Positions 60,089-64,000 of a DNA stretch of 64,000 nt are shown piece by piece. The notes below the pieces were generated by a model. That model was not told where the DNA came from and did no database searches. It worked only from the letters and a program-made list of their open reading frames with translations. Every line of letters starts with the position of its first letter. Position 1 is the first letter of the stretch. The position numbers were made by a program, and so were the translations under genes. Source of the stretch: JAEMQF01 sp963775015 (lineage in GTDB: Bacteria > Pseudomonadota > Gammaproteobacteria > Burkholderiales > Burkholderiaceae_C); contig CAVZHI010000007.1 of assembly GCA_963775015.1 (NCBI GenBank), forward strand, positions 186,001-250,000. Reading direction: 5' to 3'.

Positions 60089-61663
60089 ATGACACTGCAA
60101 CCTCCCTTTGTTCCCCCCGCACGCTACGACGATGCGGCTGCGGCACTGGCCCAGGTGCGGGCGATCTACGACGCGAACGTCGCGCACCTGCGCGACTGCC
60201 TGCAGCGCTTCGTCGCCGGCGAACCGATCGAACCGCAGGGCGTTGCCGCCGCGGGAGCCGACGGGCGCGCCGCCGCGCGCGCGCGCTTCACCCAGGCCGA
60301 CCCGCGCGGCCGCGTGCGCGCGTGTTATCCCTTCGTGCGCGTGCGCACGGCGACCGTGGCGCGCGCCGATTCGCGCCTGAGTTACGGCTTTGTTGCCGGT
60401 CCGGGGACGTACGAGACGACGCTGACGCGTCCGGACCTGTTCGGCAACTACTACCTCGAGCAGTTCAAGCTGCTGCTGAAGAACCACAACGTCTGGCTCG
60501 AAGTCGGCACGAGCAATCAGCCGATTCCGGTGCACTTCTCGCTCGCCGACAATGACCACGTCGAAGGCTCGCTCGACGCGACGCGGCGCCTGCTGATGCG
60601 GGATCGATTCGACCTGCCCGACCTCACTTCGATGGACGACGGCATCGCGAACGGCACGTTCGAGCCCGGCGCGGGCCAAGCGCACCCTTTGGCGCTGTTC
60701 ACCGCGCCGCGGGTCGACTATTCGCTGCACCGCCTGCGCCACTACAGCGGTACGGCGCCGGAGCACTTCCAGAATTTCGTGCTGTTCACGAACTACCAGT
60801 TCTACATCGACGAATTCGTGCGCCTGGGCCATGCGGCGATGACGTCGTCCAGCACCGCGCAGGACTACCTGGCCTTCATCGAGCCCGGCAACGTCGTGAC
60901 ACGCCGCCATGGGATTGCGGCACAGCCCGGCGACGAACTGGGCAGCGCGCCGCCGCGCCTGCCGCAGATGCCGGCATATCACCTGATTCGCGCCGACGGC
61001 AGCGGCATCACGATGGTCAACATCGGCGTCGGCCCGGCGAACGCGAAGACGATCACCGATCACATCGCCGTGCTGCGCCCGCACGCCTGGATCATGCTCG
61101 GCCACTGCGCAGGCCTGCGCAATACGCAGCAGCTCGGTGACTATGTGCTTGCCCATGGTTACGTGCGCGAAGACCATGTGCTCGACGAAGAATTGCCGCT
61201 CTGGGTGCCGATCCCGCCGCTCGCCGAAGTCCAGGTCGCGCTCGAAGCCGCAGTCGCTGAAGTGACGCAGCTCAAGGGCTACGAGCTGAAGCGCATCATG
61301 CGCACCGGCACGGTGGCGAGCACCGACAACCGGAACTGGGAGCTGCTGCCGTCGCTGCACGCGGGCAGCACGCCCGAGCGCCGCTTCAGCCAGAGCCGCG
61401 CCGTGGCGCTGGACATGGAAAGCGCGACGATCGCCGCGAACGGCTTTCGCTTCCGCGTGCCCTACGGCACCTTGCTCTGTGTGAGCGACAAGCCGCTGCA
61501 CGGCGAGATCAAGTTGCCGGGAATGGCGAACCACTTCTACCGCGAGCGCGTCGACCAGCACTTGCGCATCGGCATCCGCGCGATCGAATTGCTGCGCGAG
61601 CAGGGGATCGACCAGCTGCACAGCCGCAAGCTGCGCAGCTTCGCCGAGGTGGCGTTCCAGTGA
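60089..61663 (+). CDS. amn: AMP nucleosidase
   Basis: This 524-residue enzyme cleaves AMP to adenine and ribose 5-phosphate. An N-terminal AMP-binding domain (RVRTATVARADSRLSYGFVA, GPGTYETTLTRPDLF) precedes the nucleosidase domain of the purine-nucleoside-phosphorylase fold (MLGHCAGLRNTQQLGDYVLA, VALDMESATIAANGFRF, LCVSDKPLHGEIKLPGMAN). The ATG at 60089 lies at the end of a 148-bp gap separating it from dadA. Confidence 0.95.
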   Translation: MTLQPPFVPPARYDDAAAALAQVRAIYDANVAHLRDCLQRFVAGEPIEPQGVAAAGADGRAAARARFTQADPRGRVRACYPFVRVRTATVARADSRLSYGFVAGPGTYETTLTRPDLFGNYYLEQFKLLLKNHNVWLEVGTSNQPIPVHFSLADNDHVEGSLDATRRLLMRDRFDLPDLTSMDDGIANGTFEPGAGQAHPLALFTAPRVDYSLHRLRHYSGTAPEHFQNFVLFTNYQFYIDEFVRLGHAAMTSSSTAQDYLAFIEPGNVVTRRHGIAAQPGDELGSAPPRLPQMPAYHLIRADGSGITMVNIGVGPANAKTITDHIAVLRPHAWIMLGHCAGLRNTQQLGDYVLAHGYVREDHVLDEELPLWVPIPPLAEVQVALEAAVAEVTQLKGYELKRIMRTGTVASTDNRNWELLPSLHAGSTPERRFSQSRAVALDMESATIAANGFRFRVPYGTLLCVSDKPLHGEIKLPGMANHFYRERVDQHLRIGIRAIELLREQGIDQLHSRKLRSFAEVAFQ

Positions 61664-61735
61664 CGCCGCGGCAGCGTTGCGCCGGTTGAAGCAGAATCGT
61701 CCCCGCTCGACCCCTCAAGCCGGAGAGTTGCACCC

Positions 61736-62386
61736 ATGAACGTACACGCCAGGTTTTCCCGAGCCCTGTCGATCGCGCTGCTGGGGCTGCTCGGCCTGTG
61801 TGCGGCAGCTGTCGCGCAGACCTACGATTCGCCCAACGCGGGGCCGTTTCGTACCATCAGCGACGGCAACGATCCGAACCTCATGCTCGAAGGGCACGAC
61901 GCAGTGGCCTACTTCGCGCAAAACGAAGCGGTGAAGGGGGACCCGGCGATCCGCACCGAGCGCCTGGGCGTCGTGTTTCGCTTCGTCAGCGAGGCGAACA
62001 AGGCCGAGTTCCTGCGCGCACCGCACCGCTACATGCCGCAGTTCGGCGGCTTTTGCGCGAACGGCATCAACTACGCGATCCCCTGGGGCGGCGGCGGCGG
62101 GCCCAACACCTGGCGCATCTACCGCGGCAAGCTGTATGTGTTCGGCGGCCAGTCGTCGCGTGACCATTTCGAGATGGACACGGAACGCAACCTCGCGCTC
62201 GCGCACAAGTACTGGAACGAAGAAGTCGCCGACTCGAACGCGTTCTTCACGCGCTACAAGCGGCTCGTTTTTCGCGTGCCGCACTACAAGACCGGCAAAG
62301 AGCTGCAGGACGAATGGGAGACCAAGCGGGCCGCCAAGACCCTGCCCGTGATGCCCGGCGCGCCGCAGGGGGTTCCGGCGAAGTAA
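61736..62386 (+). CDS. Secreted YHS-domain protein
   Basis: This 216-residue protein has a signal peptide (cleavage near AVAQTYD). A YHS-type domain follows (LEGHDAVAYFAQNEAVKGDP, FRFVSEANKAEFLRAPHRYM, PQFGGFCANGI), with a Cys and aromatic residues that in relatives bind metal. The rest (LYVFGGQSSRDHFEMDTERN, LAHKYWNEEVADSNAF) is also conserved in this group. Function unknown. Confidence 0.8.
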   Translation: MNVHARFSRALSIALLGLLGLCAAAVAQTYDSPNAGPFRTISDGNDPNLMLEGHDAVAYFAQNEAVKGDPAIRTERLGVVFRFVSEANKAEFLRAPHRYMPQFGGFCANGINYAIPWGGGGGPNTWRIYRGKLYVFGGQSSRDHFEMDTERNLALAHKYWNEEVADSNAFFTRYKRLVFRVPHYKTGKELQDEWETKRAAKTLPVMPGAPQGVPAK

Positions 62387-62527
62387 GCGCCGGTTCGGCT
62401 TGGCTTCCGGTGACTTGAAGCTGCGGCTTCGGTAGCAACCCGATTGCCGCGTCGGGCGCGTTCCCGTACGCTTGAGGCGCAACCCCCTGCAACCCGGGCG
62501 CGGCAGGCGCTCAACGAGGAGAGCGCC

Positions 62528-64000
62528 ATGGCATCCAGTATTCACCCCGATATCCAGGCGATTCGGACCTTGGCGCTGGTCGGCCAGACGGCGTCCGGGA
62601 AAACCAGTCTGGCCGAAGCGCTGCTGCACCGCAGCGGTGCGATCGGCGCGCCGGGCAGCCTGGAGCGCGGCACGACGGTGAGCGATTTCGACCCGATGGA
62701 GCGGCGCGCCCAGCATTCGCTCAACTCCGCGATCCTGCACTTCAAGCACCGCGGCACGCGCGTGCACCTGATCGACACGCCGGGCTACGCCGATTTTGTC
62801 GGCCAGTCGATGACGGCGCTCGAAGCCGTCGATACGGCAGCCGTGGTGGTCAACGCCGCGACGGGAATCGAAATGATGAGCTCGCGCATGATGCAGTGGG
62901 CGAAGGCGCGCGATCTGTGCCGGATCATCATCGTGAACAAGATCGACGCGCAGGGCGTGAACCTCGTCGCCTTGCTGGAAACCTTGCGCGAGACCTTCGG
63001 CAAGGAATGCCTGCCGCTGAACCTGCCCGCCGCGGGCGGCACGAAGGTGATTGACTGCTTTTTCAACGCGCAAGGCGAGAGCGACTTCGGCTCGGTCGCC
63101 GACACGCACCGGGCGCTGGTCGAACAGGTGGTCGAGGTGGACCCGGAGTTCGTCGAGCGCTACCTGAACGAGGGCGATGTCGACCCGCGCGAATTGCACG
63201 CACCGCTCGAGCAGGCGTTGCGCGAGGGGCATCTGATTCCGGTGCTGTTCGTCTCGGCGCGCAACGGCGCGGGCGTTGCCGAACTGCTCGACGCGATCGA
63301 CCTGTTGCTGCCGAACCCGGTCGAGGGGAATCCGCCGCAGTTCTACAAAGGCGAGGGCGCAGCAGGCAAAGAACTGCACGCCGATCCGGACCCGGCGAAA
63401 CACGTGATCGCGCATGTCTTCAAAGTCACCGTCGATCCTTACGTCGGCAAGATGGGCGTGTTTCGAATCCACCAGGGAACGGTGACGAAAGACAGCGCGC
63501 TCTACATCGGCGACGGGCGCAAACCGTTCAAGGTGGGGCACCTGTTCATGCTGCAAGGCAAAGAGCATGTCGAGGTGCCGCGCGGCGTTCCCGGCGACAT
63601 CTGCGCCGTAGCGAAGATCGACGAAATGCATTTCGACGCGGTGCTGCACGACGCTGCGGAGGACGACCACCTGCACTTGAAGCCGCTCGACTTTCCGGTG
63701 CCGGTGCACGGCTTGGCGATCGAGCCGAAGCGCCGCGGCGACGAGCAGCGCATGTGGGAAATCCTGCAGAAGCTCGTCGACGAAGACCCGTGCCTGAAGG
63801 TGGAACATGTCGCGGTGACGAACGAGACCGTCGTCTACGGCCTGGGCGAGCTGCACCTGCGCACCCTGCTCGAGCGCATGAGCGAGGTCTACAAGTGCGA
63901 AGTCTCGACGCGCCCGCCGAGGATCGCCTACCGCGAGACGATCACGGCCAACGCCGAAGGGCACCACCGGCACAAGAAGCAGAGCGGCGGCGCGGGTCAG
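62528..64000 (+). CDS. Elongation factor G-like GTPase (partial, 3' end outside window)
   Basis: 491 codons are visible before the window ends. The G1 motif is GQTASGKTS instead of the GHVDAGKTT of true EF-G. G3 is DTPGYADF and G4 NKID. Domain II (HVFKVTVDPYVGKMGVFRIH) and the start of domains III/IV (VVYGLGELHLRTLLERM) follow. The divergent P-loop and shorter spacing identify the FusA2/EF-G-like paralogue group rather than translational EF-G; its function is not established. GAGGAGA precedes the ATG. Confidence 0.88.
   Translation, partial: MASSIHPDIQAIRTLALVGQTASGKTSLAEALLHRSGAIGAPGSLERGTTVSDFDPMERRAQHSLNSAILHFKHRGTRVHLIDTPGYADFVGQSMTALEAVDTAAVVVNAATGIEMMSSRMMQWAKARDLCRIIIVNKIDAQGVNLVALLETLRETFGKECLPLNLPAAGGTKVIDCFFNAQGESDFGSVADTHRALVEQVVEVDPEFVERYLNEGDVDPRELHAPLEQALREGHLIPVLFVSARNGAGVAELLDAIDLLLPNPVEGNPPQFYKGEGAAGKELHADPDPAKHVIAHVFKVTVDPYVGKMGVFRIHQGTVTKDSALYIGDGRKPFKVGHLFMLQGKEHVEVPRGVPGDICAVAKIDEMHFDAVLHDAAEDDHLHLKPLDFPVPVHGLAIEPKRRGDEQRMWEILQKLVDEDPCLKVEHVAVTNETVVYGLGELHLRTLLERMSEVYKCEVSTRPPRIAYRETITANAEGHHRHKKQSGGAGQ

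Noticed and set aside
61715..63973. 752-codon open frame opposite the YHS and EF-G-like genes
   Set aside because: Antisense shadow of two well-supported genes, with His/Arg/Val-rich composition and no domain.

Overview
The window is 64 kb of GC-rich chromosome packed with housekeeping genes. Gene content and order point to a betaproteobacterium close to Burkholderiales. The diagnostic blocks are lptM-lysA beside cyaY, ponA divergent from pilMNOPQ-aroK-aroB, gltBD, mlaFEDACB, yggS-proC beside pilTU, and groESL under a CIRCE operator. I see no rRNA, tRNA, CRISPR array, prophage or complete insertion sequence. The genus cannot be fixed from the sequence alone.

Layout. 1-4.3 kb (minus strand): a TPR-containing polytopic membrane protein cut by the window edge, a D-Ala-D-Ala carboxypeptidase, a Cys-rich DUF3617 protein and a LysR regulator. 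4.4-8.8 kb: a small catabolic/accessory patch with a methyltransferase, a gluconate-5-dehydrogenase-like SDR, a cupin, 4-hydroxybenzoate 3-monooxygenase (pobA) and a MetE-C-domain methyltransferase. 8.8-14.3 kb: pncB, lysA, lptM, cyaY and the class A penicillin-binding protein. 14.6-21.5 kb: the tightly overlapping pilMNOPQ-aroK-aroB operon. 21.5-28.6 kb: a RAYT-like transposase relative that has lost its HUH histidines, an imperfect palindrome, and gltBD. 29-37 kb: a minor-pilin operon (pilE-like, fimT, pilV, pilW, pilX, pilY1). 37-41.8 kb: a TonB-C-like protein and the Mla phospholipid-transport operon. 41.7-47.1 kb: msrPQ, a diheme cytochrome c, engB and groESL. 47.2-53.3 kb: ubiA, gdhA, proC, yggS, pilT and pilU. 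53.3-64 kb: a beta-hydroxyacid dehydrogenase, dolP-diaA-yraN divergent from rsmI, a fused BCCP-carboxyltransferase, dadA, amn, a YHS protein and an EF-G-like GTPase cut by the window edge.

How the parts work together. Three separated loci (pilM-Q, the minor pilins plus PilY1, and pilTU) supply the alignment complex and secretin, the tip-priming complex and the retraction motors of one type IV pilus. GltBD and GdhA are two routes between glutamate and 2-oxoglutarate. LptM, Mla, DolP, PBP1A and the D-Ala-D-Ala carboxypeptidase all serve the cell envelope.

A quality warning matters for anyone using this annotation. DUF3617, LysR, PilW and GroEL each need exactly one single-base change to give a full-length protein of normal size, and PilY1 needs about ten. 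No internal stops appear in the corrected frames I followed. GroEL is normally essential, so residual indel errors in the assembly are the simplest explanation, although the clustering in pilY1 is worth checking. I found no convincing new multi-gene system. The most interesting items are the HUH-less RAYT relative with its palindrome in front of gltB, the BCCP-carboxyltransferase fusion without a neighbouring biotin carboxylase, the pilY1 locus, and the combined sigma-32-like/CIRCE control of groESL.
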